Below are positions 16,785 to 25,171 of a stretch of 64,000 nt of DNA, one piece after another. Location: the NCBI RefSeq assembly GCF_022023855.1, contig NZ_CP059450.1, positions 1,190,001-1,254,000 of the forward strand, read 5' to 3'. The stretch's first letter is position 1; each line of letters opens with the position of its first letter. The notes under the pieces were generated by a model. That model was not told the origin of the DNA, did no database searches, and saw nothing but the letters and a program-made list of their open reading frames with translations. The position numbers and the translations under genes were made by a program. The stretch is from Azospirillum brasilense (GTDB taxonomy: Bacteria > Pseudomonadota > Alphaproteobacteria > Azospirillales > Azospirillaceae).

Positions 16785-17810
16785 CTAGGTTGGGTGACGA
16801 GCCGCAGCCACTTCGTTGATGCAGGCGGCGACCTGCTGCGGACGCACATAGTGGACCATGTGACCAGCCCCATTGATCAACTGCAGGCGGCTACCGGGAA
16901 TCTGGTCGTGGAGCCAAGTGGCATGGCTTTCGTGGCTCACGATCCGGTCTTCCGTTCCGGCCAAGATGAAGACTGGCAGACGCAGATGGCGAAACCGTTG
17001 GTGCATGTCGATCGCGGCCGGCATCATCGTGACGGCGTCTTGCGACTCGGCCCGGATCTGCCAAGGGCGGATTGGGAAACCGTATGGGAAATTGCGTTTG
17101 AACTGGGGCGGCACGGGTTGGGGCGAGAACATAGCCTTGATGTTCAGCGGCAACAGGGCGGCTCCCAGAACCGGCGACACGGTGTACCGTATGACATCGC
17201 CTACACCGGGAACTGTCGAAACCGCGACGAGCGGCACGTCGTAGCGGACCGTGACATCGTAATAGCCCGATAGAACGACCAAACCACGGACGGCGTCCGG
17301 GTGGTTCAGGGCGAGTTCCAAAGCAACGAGCGCCCCCCAGGAGTGCCCGACGACCACCGGGCGTTCGATCCCCAATTCGCGGAAGGCGTGGCGGAGCAGC
17401 GTGGCCTGATGGGCCGCCGTCCACATCGAGCCGTGCGGCCGGCCGCTGTGTCCGAAGCCGGGGCGGTCGAAAGCGATCACACGGTGGTGAGCGGCGGTTC
17501 GCTCGAAGACGCCGCTCAAAACCCAATCCCCCGCATCCACAACGTTGCCATGGATAAGGACGACCGGCGATCCCTCGCCCTGGTCGAGGTAATGGAGCCG
17601 CACGCCGTCCACCGTGACGAATCGTCCCTTGGGCGGGTGCTTGCGCTCGACCTTGCGCGCCCGGTAGGTGTTGAAGAGGGCTGCAGCGGCCACGGCAGCC
17701 GTAGACAGACCCAAAACGGTCCCCAGCCGCGACCGCTGTTGCTGCCGATGTGGTTGATTGGAAAGCCGAGTCTCGCGCGTGGGAGAGTTGTGAACCCGGA
17801 TGCCGGTCAT
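16785..17810 (-). CDS. Membrane-anchored alpha/beta hydrolase
   Basis: A 341-residue protein. A short N-terminal region is followed by one hydrophobic segment (LGTVLGLSTAAVAAAALF) and then a full alpha/beta hydrolase domain: oxyanion HGNVVDAGDW, FDRPGFGHS loop, nucleophile VGHSWGA, catalytic acid in LAGTEDRIV and base in GAGHMVHY. The start is placed at 17810, preceded by GGGAGACCAAGC; the longer in-frame reading has no ribosome site. The single anchor suggests activity at the inner membrane. The substrate is unknown, and an epoxide-hydrolase or esterase role would fit. Confidence 0.87.
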   Translation of the reverse strand: MTGIRVHNSPTRETRLSNQPHRQQQRSRLGTVLGLSTAAVAAAALFNTYRARKVERKHPPKGRFVTVDGVRLHYLDQGEGSPVVLIHGNVVDAGDWVLSGVFERTAAHHRVIAFDRPGFGHSGRPHGSMWTAAHQATLLRHAFRELGIERPVVVGHSWGALVALELALNHPDAVRGLVVLSGYYDVTVRYDVPLVAVSTVPGVGDVIRYTVSPVLGAALLPLNIKAMFSPQPVPPQFKRNFPYGFPIRPWQIRAESQDAVTMMPAAIDMHQRFRHLRLPVFILAGTEDRIVSHESHATWLHDQIPGSRLQLINGAGHMVHYVRPQQVAACINEVAAARHPT

Positions 17811-18090
17811 GCTTGGTCTCCCGCGTGGGGGGAGCGGGGCCATTGTGCTCCCCACCACGACGGGAGTGGAACCCAAGGGGGGCGCGGTTGGTTCCGAACG
17901 TACAAGGCCCGGGCTGAAACGGCAGTTGGCGATCCCGCCCCCGGTTGCCACCACCCGTTCAGGGCATCACAGGAGAGAACTCAAATTCTGAGCGGGGAAT
18001 CTTGGGAAGCTGGTTGCGGTACCTCGCGCGCTCGCGGCGGTTCGGGGCGGCCCCTTTTCGCCCCACGGCGACACGTGAATCGGTGGACCG

Positions 18091-19017
18091 TCACAGCGAG
18101 CGTGGCTGACGTGGCTCTCCGAGCGCGCATTCAAGACGTCCGCGTTCCCAGCCGCCGAGGTCGGCCGCCGCGCGGTAGGTGCTCTCCAGAAACGCCTTCA
18201 ACGTCGCCTCCGGGTCAACCGCCCGACGCACGGCATCGTAAGGCAGCAGGAACTCGCCGAGTTCACGTTCGAAACGCGCGTCCTCCGGCTCGATCCTGGC
18301 CTCGGCGAAGCCCTCGGACGCCGGGAGGGCATAGGAGTAGAAGGCGGGATACTTGACCATCCCGCCGCCCGGCCAGAAGCCCGCCGAGGACACCTCGTGG
18401 CTGTAAGCCTCGCGGGTGACGTCATCCGGCAAGGCCGGGATCCCGCCGGGGTGAAGGGGCGCCGCGGCCCCGGAGAAGCGCGTAACCGCCAAGTCAAAGC
18501 TTCCCCAGAAGAAATGCACCGGGCTGACCTTCCCGAGATATCCCGTGCGGAACCGCTTCAGCACGCCGTCAACGGCCACCAGAGCGCCAAAGAACTGCCG
18601 CACGGCATCCGCATTGTAGGGGCGTTCAATCCGGTCCTCGGCGAACGGCACCGGGTCGGGCACCTCGTTGGGACGGCCGTTCAGCCGAGGCGTGGCCCCA
18701 AGCCACGTGAGCAACTCCATGAAGCGGGTGTGAAAGCTGGCGACCGTCGTCGGGCCGAGGGCGAAGCGGCCGGACCGGCCGTCGGTGGCGCACCCCACCA
18801 CCGCATGGTCGATCAGGTCGAAGGCGATCTCGACGCCGCCCGGCCCGTCGGGGACCAAGCCGATCGTCAGCCCCCGTCCATTCACATAGAGCGTGGCGTG
18901 CCAGGAATGGTTCACCCAGGGTGTCCGCGCAAGGCGGTACTTGCCCACGATCTGCGTGTCGAGGTGCAGGGCGGTGCAGGTGTCCCGCCAAGGCTGATAG
19001 GGAATGTCCGGCCGTAT
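18091..19017 (-). CDS. DUF5996-family protein with an ATA at the expected start position
   Basis: A 308-residue protein of the DUF5996 family, whose function is unknown (N-terminal PYQPWRDTC and LDTQIVGKYRLA; C-terminal GLLP-like FLLPYDAVR; PAFYSYALPASEGF). The family start aligns with RPDIPYQPW, where the codon is ATA at 19015-19017, preceded at ideal distance by AGGAGG. No ATG, GTG or TTG is in frame close by; the nearest are in the far-upstream extension overlapping the divergent reductase gene. Either the start codon has been lost, initiation uses ATA, or a longer N-terminus is made. Confidence 0.75.
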   Translation of the reverse strand: MRPDIPYQPWRDTCTALHLDTQIVGKYRLARTPWVNHSWHATLYVNGRGLTIGLVPDGPGGVEIAFDLIDHAVVGCATDGRSGRFALGPTTVASFHTRFMELLTWLGATPRLNGRPNEVPDPVPFAEDRIERPYNADAVRQFFGALVAVDGVLKRFRTGYLGKVSPVHFFWGSFDLAVTRFSGAAAPLHPGGIPALPDDVTREAYSHEVSSAGFWPGGGMVKYPAFYSYALPASEGFAEARIEPEDARFERELGEFLLPYDAVRRAVDPEATLKAFLESTYRAAADLGGWERGRLECALGEPRQPRSL

Positions 19018-19180
19018 GCGGCACCTCCTCGCAGGATCGAGCGGACTCAGGGAACAAGGTGGAGGTTTGCGCCTCGGCGTCCATCCCCCCGGCGGGACTG
19101 CGCGGCTGCCCATCTTTGACGGCCGCGCCGCGGCAACCATATTGCCAACAGCAGCTGATCGCATGACCATGGAGGCGCGG

Positions 19181-19744
19181 ATGACCACACTGATCGGATT
19201 ATCGGGCAGTCTCCGCCGAGGTTCCCTCAACACCGCTTTGCTGAAGGCGGCCGCCGCTGCGATGCCGGATGGCGCGATACTGACCATAGGCAGCATCCGT
19301 GGCATACCGCTTTACGACGGCGATCTCGAGGCCGCCGAAGGAATTCCGCAGCCGGTGGTGGAACTGAAGAACGCCATCGCGGCCGCCGACGGGCTGCTGC
19401 TCATCACGCCCGAGTACAACAACTCGATCCCCGGCGTGTTCAAGAACGCGATCGACTGGCTGTCCCGGCCGCCGGCCGACATCCCCCGGGTCTTCGGCGG
19501 GAAGCCCGTCGCGCTGATGGGAGCCTCGCCTGGTGGCTTCGGTACCATCCTCAGCCAGAACGCTTGGCTTCCAGTTCTGCGCACGCTCAGTACCGAACTG
19601 TGGAGCGACGGTCGCCTGCTGGTCTCGCGGGCGCACACGATCTTCGGCGATGACGGCACAATTTCAGACCCGAAGGTGGAAGAGCAGCTGCGATCGTTCC
19701 TGCGGGGCTTTACCGCCTTCGCCCAAAGGTCGCGGGGAAAATAA
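19181..19744 (+). CDS. NADPH-dependent FMN reductase family protein
   Basis: A 187-residue flavodoxin-like reductase (chromate/quinone reductase type). The FMN phosphate-binding loop is GLSGSLRRGSLNTALL at the N-terminus. The second signature is TPEYNNSIPGVFKNAIDWLSR, followed by GKPVALMGASPGG. It would reduce FMN, quinones or oxyanions using NADPH in the cytosol. The start at 19181 follows GGAGG; earlier ATGs at 19163 and 19169 are less well placed. It is divergent from the DUF5996 gene. Confidence 0.92.
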   Translation: MTTLIGLSGSLRRGSLNTALLKAAAAAMPDGAILTIGSIRGIPLYDGDLEAAEGIPQPVVELKNAIAAADGLLLITPEYNNSIPGVFKNAIDWLSRPPADIPRVFGGKPVALMGASPGGFGTILSQNAWLPVLRTLSTELWSDGRLLVSRAHTIFGDDGTISDPKVEEQLRSFLRGFTAFAQRSRGK

Positions 19745-19849
19745 CCGCGCACCCGAGAGGCGCGGCAGATGGGCACAGAGTGCGCCGCCACGCCCCCTTT
19801 TGTTCATCAGGCGAGGCGATGTCTGCTGACAAGCGGCCCCGGGGCGCGG

Positions 19850-19885
19850 TCCCCTTTCACCACACCCACGCCGGCGGCTTTTGAC
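19850..19885 (+). repeat. Interspersed repeat, copy 3 (best-preserved); 19745-20135 otherwise gene-free
   Basis: Core CCCCTTTCACCACACCCAC followed by GCCGGCGGCTTTTGAC. It differs from copy 7 at only 2 of 36 positions although 12.6 kb apart. CTGACAA lies upstream at 19825-19831, and GCGG follows the GAC after five bases. The ~390 bp between the FMN reductase and the KaiC-like gene hold this repeat and no other recognisable feature. Confidence 0.8.
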
Positions 19886-20135
19886 TCAAAGCGGCCCCAT
19901 CCAAGTCCGCCAAGCGGGTATCGAGCTCGACGACAAAGCCCTTCAGGCGGCCCGGTCGCCGAGCTACGCAGGAACCGGTAGCACGTGATGCACGCTGGGT
20001 CTGACTGTTTGAACCAGGAGCAGAACTCGGGCCTTTGGATCAGCCGATCGCGGCCTTCTCCTTCTGGGCGCTCCTGACCGAGGTTCCTCCTCACGCCGGC
20101 TATCGCCGGCCCCCATTGGCCTCGGGGTGAGAGAC

Positions 20136-21608
20136 ATGGAAAGCGAGCAACACAGCCAGCATCTTGAGCGCGTTCCAAGCGGCATCTCGGGGCTGGACGC
20201 GATCCTGCAGGGCGGTTTCCTGAAGGGCGGCGTCTACATCGTTCAAGGCGTCCCGGGCACGGGCAAGACCGTCCTTGCCAACCACATTTGCTTCAACCAT
20301 GTCGCCCGTGGGGGCCGGGCCGCCTATCTCACCCTCCTGGCCGAGTCCCACGCGCGCATGCTTCAGCATCTGCGCCCGATGGCCTTCTTTGATGACACGG
20401 CCATCCCCGACCGGCTCTACTACGCGAGCGCCTACAGCACGTTGGAGGAGCAGGGACTCAGAGGACTGCTCGACCTGATCCGGCATGAGATCAGAGGGCA
20501 GACGGCGAGCCTTCTGGTGCTCGACGGATTCGTCGTGGCCGGGCTCACAGCGCCGTCGGAGCGCGAATTCAAGAAGTTTGTCTATGAGGTGCAGATCCAC
20601 GCCAACGTGATGAACTGCACGGTGCTGCTCCTGACCAGCAATGAACCGGGTCCGGTCCGAGCCGAGCACACCATCGTGGATGGGGTAATCGAACTGGACG
20701 ATCGGTTGTTTGATCACCGCACCGAACGCGGCTTGCAGATCCGCAAGCATCGCGGCAGCGGTTTTCTGCGGGGCGTGCATCCCTTCCGGATCACCACGAC
20801 AGGGATCGTGGCTTTCCCGCGCATCGAAGTCGCCTTCGCCTCACCGTCGCGGCGGGATCTGCCACCCCGGGATCGTGTTTCGACCGGCGTCGCCAGTCTG
20901 GACGCGCTGATCGGCGGCGGGCTGATCGACGCGACGACCTCGGTCGTCATGGGCCCGACCGGCATCGGGAAGACGACGTTTGGCCTCCAGTTCCTCGCCC
21001 GATCGCGCCAGGAGGAGCCTGGCTTGCTGTTCGGCTTCTACGAGACGCCGGAGCGCCTAAAGGCCAAGGCCGAGGCCTTGGGGCTGGACGTGGCGGGACT
21101 CGAGGCCAGCGGTACGGTGGAGATCGTCTGGCAACCGCAGGGCGAGAACGTGCTCGATGAGCTCGGCCATCGGCTCCTGAGCGCTGTGCGCCGCCGCGGT
21201 GTGCGGCGGCTGTTCCTGGACGGCTTGGGCGGCCTCATCGAATCCGCCGTTCACCCTGGGCGGATCAGCCGCTTCCTCTCGGTGCTCTCGAACGAGCTTC
21301 GAGCGCTTGGCGCGACAACCGTCTACTCGGTGGAGACGCGGGACATCGTGGGGCCCACGGTGCAGGTGCCAATCGACGGGATTTCCTCGCTGGTCGAGGG
21401 CATGATGGTCCTGCGCTATGTGGAAGCGCAAGGGCGAACCCACCGGGTGTTGTCGATCACCAAAATCCGTGACAGCGCCTTCGCCCCAGAATTGCAAGCC
21501 TTTTCAATCACGAGCGGCGGCTGGGAGATCATCGGTCCGTTCCAGGGGTACGAGGCCGTCCTCAGCGGCTCGGCTCACATGCCGCCGCCGCCTCCCGAGG
21601 GGAGGTGA
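20136..21608 (+). CDS. KaiC-like tandem RecA-domain ATPase
   Basis: A 490-residue protein with two KaiC/RadA-type ATPase domains. Walker A motifs are GVPGTGKT (residues 38-45) and GPTGIGKT (273-280). Walker B-like strands are LLVLDGF and RRLFLDGLGG. The second domain keeps the KaiC CII-like tail, and the residues aligned with the two phosphorylation sites are Ser417-Ser418 in DGISSLVEGM. Homologues outside cyanobacteria act as signalling ATPases or kinases. It is followed 3 bp later by a stand-alone receiver gene. No kaiA, kaiB or histidine kinase is nearby. A GTG three codons upstream is an alternative start. Confidence 0.9.
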   Translation: MESEQHSQHLERVPSGISGLDAILQGGFLKGGVYIVQGVPGTGKTVLANHICFNHVARGGRAAYLTLLAESHARMLQHLRPMAFFDDTAIPDRLYYASAYSTLEEQGLRGLLDLIRHEIRGQTASLLVLDGFVVAGLTAPSEREFKKFVYEVQIHANVMNCTVLLLTSNEPGPVRAEHTIVDGVIELDDRLFDHRTERGLQIRKHRGSGFLRGVHPFRITTTGIVAFPRIEVAFASPSRRDLPPRDRVSTGVASLDALIGGGLIDATTSVVMGPTGIGKTTFGLQFLARSRQEEPGLLFGFYETPERLKAKAEALGLDVAGLEASGTVEIVWQPQGENVLDELGHRLLSAVRRRGVRRLFLDGLGGLIESAVHPGRISRFLSVLSNELRALGATTVYSVETRDIVGPTVQVPIDGISSLVEGMMVLRYVEAQGRTHRVLSITKIRDSAFAPELQAFSITSGGWEIIGPFQGYEAVLSGSAHMPPPPPEGR

Positions 21609-21611
21609 CGC

Positions 21612-21971
21612 GTGAAGACGATCCTGCTGGTGGAAGACGAGTTTGGCATTGCTGGAGTGTTGACCGTGCTTCTGGAGGATGCCGGCTACCGCGTGCTCTC
21701 GGCGGGCAATGGCCGCGAAGGGCTGGAACAGCTCGCCGCCAACCGACCGAATGTTGTCGTGACGGACTACATGATGCCGCTCATGGATGGGGCCGCGATG
21801 GCCCAGGCTATCCGGGCCGACCCGGCCTTTCAAGACATCCCCATCATCATGATGACCTCCGTCCGCGAGGATATTGTCCGCCAGCACTTTGCCGGGTACA
21901 CCGCGTACATGCGCAAGCCCTTCCAGACGGAGGCTTTGCTCGATCTGATTGCCCGTATTGCGGAATCGTGA
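21612..21971 (+). CDS. CheY-like single-domain response regulator
   Basis: A 119-residue receiver domain with no output domain. The acidic pair Glu8/Asp9, phospho-acceptor Asp52 (VVTDYMMPLMDG), Thr82 and Lys102 (YMRKPF) are all in place, so it should be phosphorylatable. It starts with GTG three bases after the KaiC-like stop (ribosome site GGGGAGG inside that gene's end) and its stop overlaps the next start. It is thus in a three-gene operon and presumably signals with the KaiC-like ATPase. Confidence 0.94.
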   Translation: MKTILLVEDEFGIAGVLTVLLEDAGYRVLSAGNGREGLEQLAANRPNVVVTDYMMPLMDGAAMAQAIRADPAFQDIPIIMMTSVREDIVRQHFAGYTAYMRKPFQTEALLDLIARIAES

Positions 21972-22219
21972 GTGCAGATATGCCAATCGTAACGAGAGCG
22001 TTGTACTGGAGCGCCAACGGCGACCGGTGGCTGCTGGTCCGCGATTCTGAGGTGGACCGGGTGTTCATCCGCGACGAGGCCAACGCGGCATCGGGTGGGC
22101 ATCAAACTGAGCTCGACATAGGGACGTTTCTCAAAAGCGGGGGCGGCCCCGAACAGCAGGAGCTGCTGCGATTGATCGGAACGTTGGTCAAGAATCCGGA
22201 GACGCCTACTCGGCCATGA
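21968..22219 (+). CDS. Small conserved-looking protein of the KaiC-like operon
   Basis: Unrecognised product of 83 residues from the GTG at 21968 (overlapping the receiver stop as GTGA) or 79 residues from the ATG at 21980. It is soluble, with an N-terminal beta-like segment (ALYWSANGDRWLLVRD) and a C-terminal helix (QQELLRLIGTLV). No transmembrane segment or known motif is visible. Translational overlap with the response regulator is the best evidence that it is real and functionally tied to that pair. Confidence 0.7.
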   Translation: MSADMPIVTRALYWSANGDRWLLVRDSEVDRVFIRDEANAASGGHQTELDIGTFLKSGGGPEQQELLRLIGTLVKNPETPTRP

Positions 22220-22469
22220 GGGCGGGGACTGATCAGGCCCGCGGTTGCGGGGACGTTTCCTGGCGGAGGGTGACGGCGAGAGGGCACCCGCAATCGGCGC
22301 CATAGGACGAAGACGGACGGGACCCGTAGAGGCGGTGGTTCCGCCCAGCATTGGACGGCATGTCCGGATTTCGGTGCCGCGCCCTCCATCCACGGATAAT
22401 CGCAACGGTGTAGCCGCTCCAAGTTGCGATGGACCGTGATTGCCTGACAACCAATTATTGGCTGGTAGG

Positions 22470-22505
22470 CTCCCCTTTCGCAACACCCATACTGGCAATT
22501 GTCGG
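22470..22505 (+). repeat. Interspersed repeat, copy 4; 22220-22552 otherwise gene-free
   Basis: Core CTCCCCTTTCGCAACACCCA followed by TACTGGCAATTGTCGG, preceded by CTGACAA at 22443-22449. The surrounding ~330 bp have no gene. An 8-bp inverted repeat ATCGCAAC/GTTGCGAT with a 16-bp spacer lies at 22399-22430. Confidence 0.65.
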
Positions 22506-22552
22506 TGCGAATCGGCCTCAGACGTGGCAGGGACGGGCTTCCCCTACTCGTT

Positions 22553-23542
22553 CTACACGGTGGGACAGGTTGCCGCGGTTCGTTGGCACCCAGGAAGGCA
22601 CCCGAGCCCGACCAGGGTGGCGCGCACCGCCTCGTCGAGCGGGGTGTGGGGCTCAGCCCCAAGTTCAGCCGTCAGCCGGGTATTGTTCAACTTGACGGGA
22701 GTGTCCCAGAGGTAACGCATCTCTACCAATTCCCGAAACAGCGGGACGAACGGGGAGGCTGCGGTCATCAAGAGCCATGGAAACCGACGGACGGGGAGTT
22801 CAGGCTCGCCAACCACGCGCCTGATCGCTTCCAAGACCCGTGTTCCGTCTTCGTCCCAATGCCCTCCCATGTGGAAGGTGGCGAATGCACTCTGCGCCTC
22901 ACGTTCAGCCAAACGCGCCATTGTCTCCGCAACATCGGGGAGATAGGCCCACTGATGCCCGACGCCCGCTTTGCCGGGATAAGTGATGGAGCGGAGTCGG
23001 CTTCCGGGCTTCACGAGCCCTTGCGAGAACCAGCTGTTTCCCGCCCCTGGGCCGAAGAAATCGCCGGCGCGCACGATCAGAACTCGAACGTCCCCTTTGT
23101 CCGAGGCCATCCGGAGGTGCCGTTCCATTTCGACGCGAATGGCGCCCTTGCGGGTGAGCGGGGTCTGGGGAGAGGACTCGTTCAGCAGCGGGAACGCGTC
23201 GGGCCCATAGTTGTAGACCGTGCCCGGAAGGAGGATGCGGGCGCCACTCGCGCGTGCCGCGGCAATCGTATTGGCCAGCATCGGAAGCACCAGCTTGCCC
23301 CAATTCCGGTAGGCTGGGGGGTTTACCGCGTGCACGATGAGCGAGGCTCCCTGCGCCGCGTGCGCCACGGCTGAGGCCGACAGGGCATCGCCGCGAATCC
23401 ACTCCAGGCCGCCTTGCGCGCCGGCTTTGCCGGGATCGCGGGCAAGCGCGCGGACGGTCCATCCACCGTTGCGCAGACGCTGGGCGACGTGCCCACCGAT
23501 GCCCCCCGTCGCGCCGAGGACCAAGGCTGTCCGATGTGTCAT
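22553..23542 (-). CDS. NAD-dependent epimerase/reductase-like (atypical SDR) protein
   Basis: A 329-residue extended/atypical short-chain dehydrogenase: NAD(P) loop VLGATGGIGGHVAQRL at the N-terminus, a strand ending VHAVNPPAYRNW, and a GTVYNYGP segment holding the active-site Tyr region. The start at 23542 follows CAGGAG; a TTG two codons upstream is the only alternative. It is divergent from a LysR regulator with an intervening dyad, so that regulator probably controls it. The substrate (a sugar nucleotide, or another hydroxy/keto compound) is not predictable. Confidence 0.88.
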   Translation of the reverse strand: MTHRTALVLGATGGIGGHVAQRLRNGGWTVRALARDPGKAGAQGGLEWIRGDALSASAVAHAAQGASLIVHAVNPPAYRNWGKLVLPMLANTIAAARASGARILLPGTVYNYGPDAFPLLNESSPQTPLTRKGAIRVEMERHLRMASDKGDVRVLIVRAGDFFGPGAGNSWFSQGLVKPGSRLRSITYPGKAGVGHQWAYLPDVAETMARLAEREAQSAFATFHMGGHWDEDGTRVLEAIRRVVGEPELPVRRFPWLLMTAASPFVPLFRELVEMRYLWDTPVKLNNTRLTAELGAEPHTPLDEAVRATLVGLGCLPGCQRTAATCPTV

Positions 23543-23550
23543 ATCCAACT

Positions 23551-23574
23551 CCTGCCGCTGCGTGTTGCGGCAGG
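23551..23574. promoter_or_regulatory. Perfect 7-bp inverted repeat, candidate LysR operator
   Basis: CCTGCCG and CGGCAGG flank a 10-bp spacer in the 93-bp gap between the divergent reductase and LysR genes, 9 bp upstream of the reductase start. A regulator bound here would block reductase expression. The dyad is exact; the link to the LysR protein is inferred from position. Confidence 0.6.
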
Positions 23575-23600
23575 TTGCTCCGTGGTGCTTCTCAACGGAA

Positions 23601-23628
23601 TTGTGGAAAGCCGTTCGGCTGCTATACT
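23601..23628 (+). promoter_or_regulatory. Candidate promoter of the LysR gene
   Basis: TTGTGG (23601-23606) and TATACT (23623-23628) are separated by 16 bp. Transcription would begin within a few bases of the ATG at 23636, so the message would be leaderless or nearly so. No Shine-Dalgarno sequence is visible before the start, which agrees with that. Confidence 0.5.
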
Positions 23629-23635
23629 GAAATGC

Positions 23636-24592
23636 ATGAACCAGGAACCCGCTTGGGACCTATACCGGACCTTCCTCGCCGTCCTGCGGGAGGGATCGCT
23701 GTCGGCTGCCGCGCGGTCGCTTGGCCTCACCCAGCCGACGGTGTCGCGTCACATCGAGGCGCTCGAAGACGCCGTAAGACTGAGGCTCTTCGTCCGGTCG
23801 CAACGGGGACTGACTCCGACCGAGGCGGCGTTGGAGCTTGCGCCCTACGCCGAGACGATCGCCTCCACCGCGGCCGCGATGCTCCGGGTCGCTTCGGGGC
23901 ATGGTGCCGTGGTCGGCGGAACGGTGCGGATCAGTGCCAGCGAGGTTGTTGGGGTAGAAGTCCTGCCTCCGATCTTGATGGCATTGCGGGAACGACATCC
24001 TCATCTAACGATTGAACTCGTGCTCTCGAACACGGTTGAGGACCTGCTCCGTCGAGATGCCGACATCGCCGTGCGAATGGTCGAGCCCGCCCAGGAGGCA
24101 CTGGTTGCCAAACATGTAGGAATGATCGCGCTTGGATTTCACGCGCATCGTCGATACTTGGACCGGCGGGGCATGCCCGCCACGTTGGGCGATTTGGTCC
24201 AACACGATGTGATCGGCTTCGACAGGGAGACACCAGCGATCCGGACGATGCTCAAGCGGGTCCGCGGCGTGGACCGATCCGCCTTCGCGCTGCGGGCCGA
24301 CAGCGACCTTGCCCAGCTTGCCATGCTTCGGGCCGGCTTTGGCATCGGCGTCTGCCAAATCCCGGTTGCTGCACGCGATCCCGACCTCGTCCGGGTGCTC
24401 GCCGACGCGTTCGTGCTGAACCTTCCGACCTGGGTGGTGATGCACGAAGATCTTCGGTCAAGCCCCCGGTGCCGCGCCGTGTTTGACGCGCTCGTTGACG
24501 GATTGGCAGCCCACTCGAAAGCAGGAGCGTCCAGCGCGCATCGCGAACCTGGGACCCGGCCCGAGATGCCACCGGACAGACTGGAGTGGTAG
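23636..24592 (+). CDS. LysR-family transcriptional regulator
   Basis: A 318-residue LTTR with an N-terminal winged HTH (LSAAARSLGLTQPTVSRHIE, about residues 21-40) and a C-terminal effector-binding domain (VRISASEVVGVEVLPPIL; LAMLRAGFGIGVCQIPVA). It is divergent from the SDR gene and separated by a dyad and a near-leaderless promoter. The likely job is control of that neighbour. The C-terminal ~25 residues are a proline/basic tail not needed for the fold. Confidence 0.92.
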   Translation: MNQEPAWDLYRTFLAVLREGSLSAAARSLGLTQPTVSRHIEALEDAVRLRLFVRSQRGLTPTEAALELAPYAETIASTAAAMLRVASGHGAVVGGTVRISASEVVGVEVLPPILMALRERHPHLTIELVLSNTVEDLLRRDADIAVRMVEPAQEALVAKHVGMIALGFHAHRRYLDRRGMPATLGDLVQHDVIGFDRETPAIRTMLKRVRGVDRSAFALRADSDLAQLAMLRAGFGIGVCQIPVAARDPDLVRVLADAFVLNLPTWVVMHEDLRSSPRCRAVFDALVDGLAAHSKAGASSAHREPGTRPEMPPDRLEW

Positions 24593-24668
24593 GAAGGACG
24601 TTGTCTTACACCGGTCTGCACGGGATTTCGCCGCCTGTTCCAAAACAGCGACCAAGTTAGCTGGCGGC

Positions 24669-24700
24669 TCCCTTTTCGCCACATTATCGTTTGTGAGCCC
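24669..24700 (+). repeat. Interspersed repeat, copy 5 (most degenerate)
   Basis: Reads TCCCTTTTCGCCACATTATC then GTTTGTGAGCCC: the left half of the family core is recognisable, the right half is eroded. It follows the LysR gene by 76 bp in the same orientation as the other copies. Confidence 0.5.
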
Positions 24701-24765
24701 CCTCTGATCAGCTTCCCCAAGCTTGTGGCCCGCCGCGCTGCTTCTATCACCGAGGGAGATCCACC

Positions 24766-24846
24766 GTGGACGAACCCGCCATCCGCAAGGAACTCGCCCG
24801 CCTCGCCAAGCGCTTCGCACGCCGCAAGCAAAGGACCAAGTCCTGA
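24766..24846 (+). CDS. Possible 26-residue basic peptide
   Basis: A GTG-initiated frame encoding about 26 residues (DEPAIRKELARLAKRFARRK core) behind a good ribosome site GAGGGAG. It is highly basic and predicted helical. It could be a real small protein, or the C-terminal remnant of a longer gene. No homology is recognised. The surrounding 24593-25171 holds nothing else but repeat copy 5 and a palindrome, and is less GC-rich than its neighbours. Confidence 0.3.
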   Translation: MDEPAIRKELARLAKRFARRKQRTKS

Positions 24847-24876
24847 CCGTAGCACTCAGCCGGCGTTTACCATTTA

Positions 24877-24892
24877 GCATACTATAGTATGC
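24877..24892. promoter_or_regulatory. Perfect 16-bp palindrome
   Basis: GCATACTATAGTATGC is its own reverse complement and lies in an AT-richer patch about 280 bp upstream of the M28 peptidase gene. Exact AT-centred palindromes of this size are typical of dimeric repressor operators (GntR, TetR or MarR type). No such regulator gene is adjacent. Confidence 0.6.
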
Positions 24893-25171
24893 AGAAAACC
24901 GCGCCATTGGCCACTGGCACTGCCTCAGTACTGCGCACTCACAAGCAAAGATCCGCCCGACGGTAAATGGCTCTCAAATGATTGCCTCATATATGGGGAT
25001 GAATTCACTCATACTGGCGCGCTTAGTCCTTTTTGGCATGATGTCATAAAACCTCCATCATGCTATCCTCCTTCTTCGACCGACCATAGCAGATGCAGCA
25101 TGACATTCAGCGGAGCGATTCCCGTTCCGCAAAAGGATAGCTGCGCCACATCGATGGAAGGGGGCCGACCG

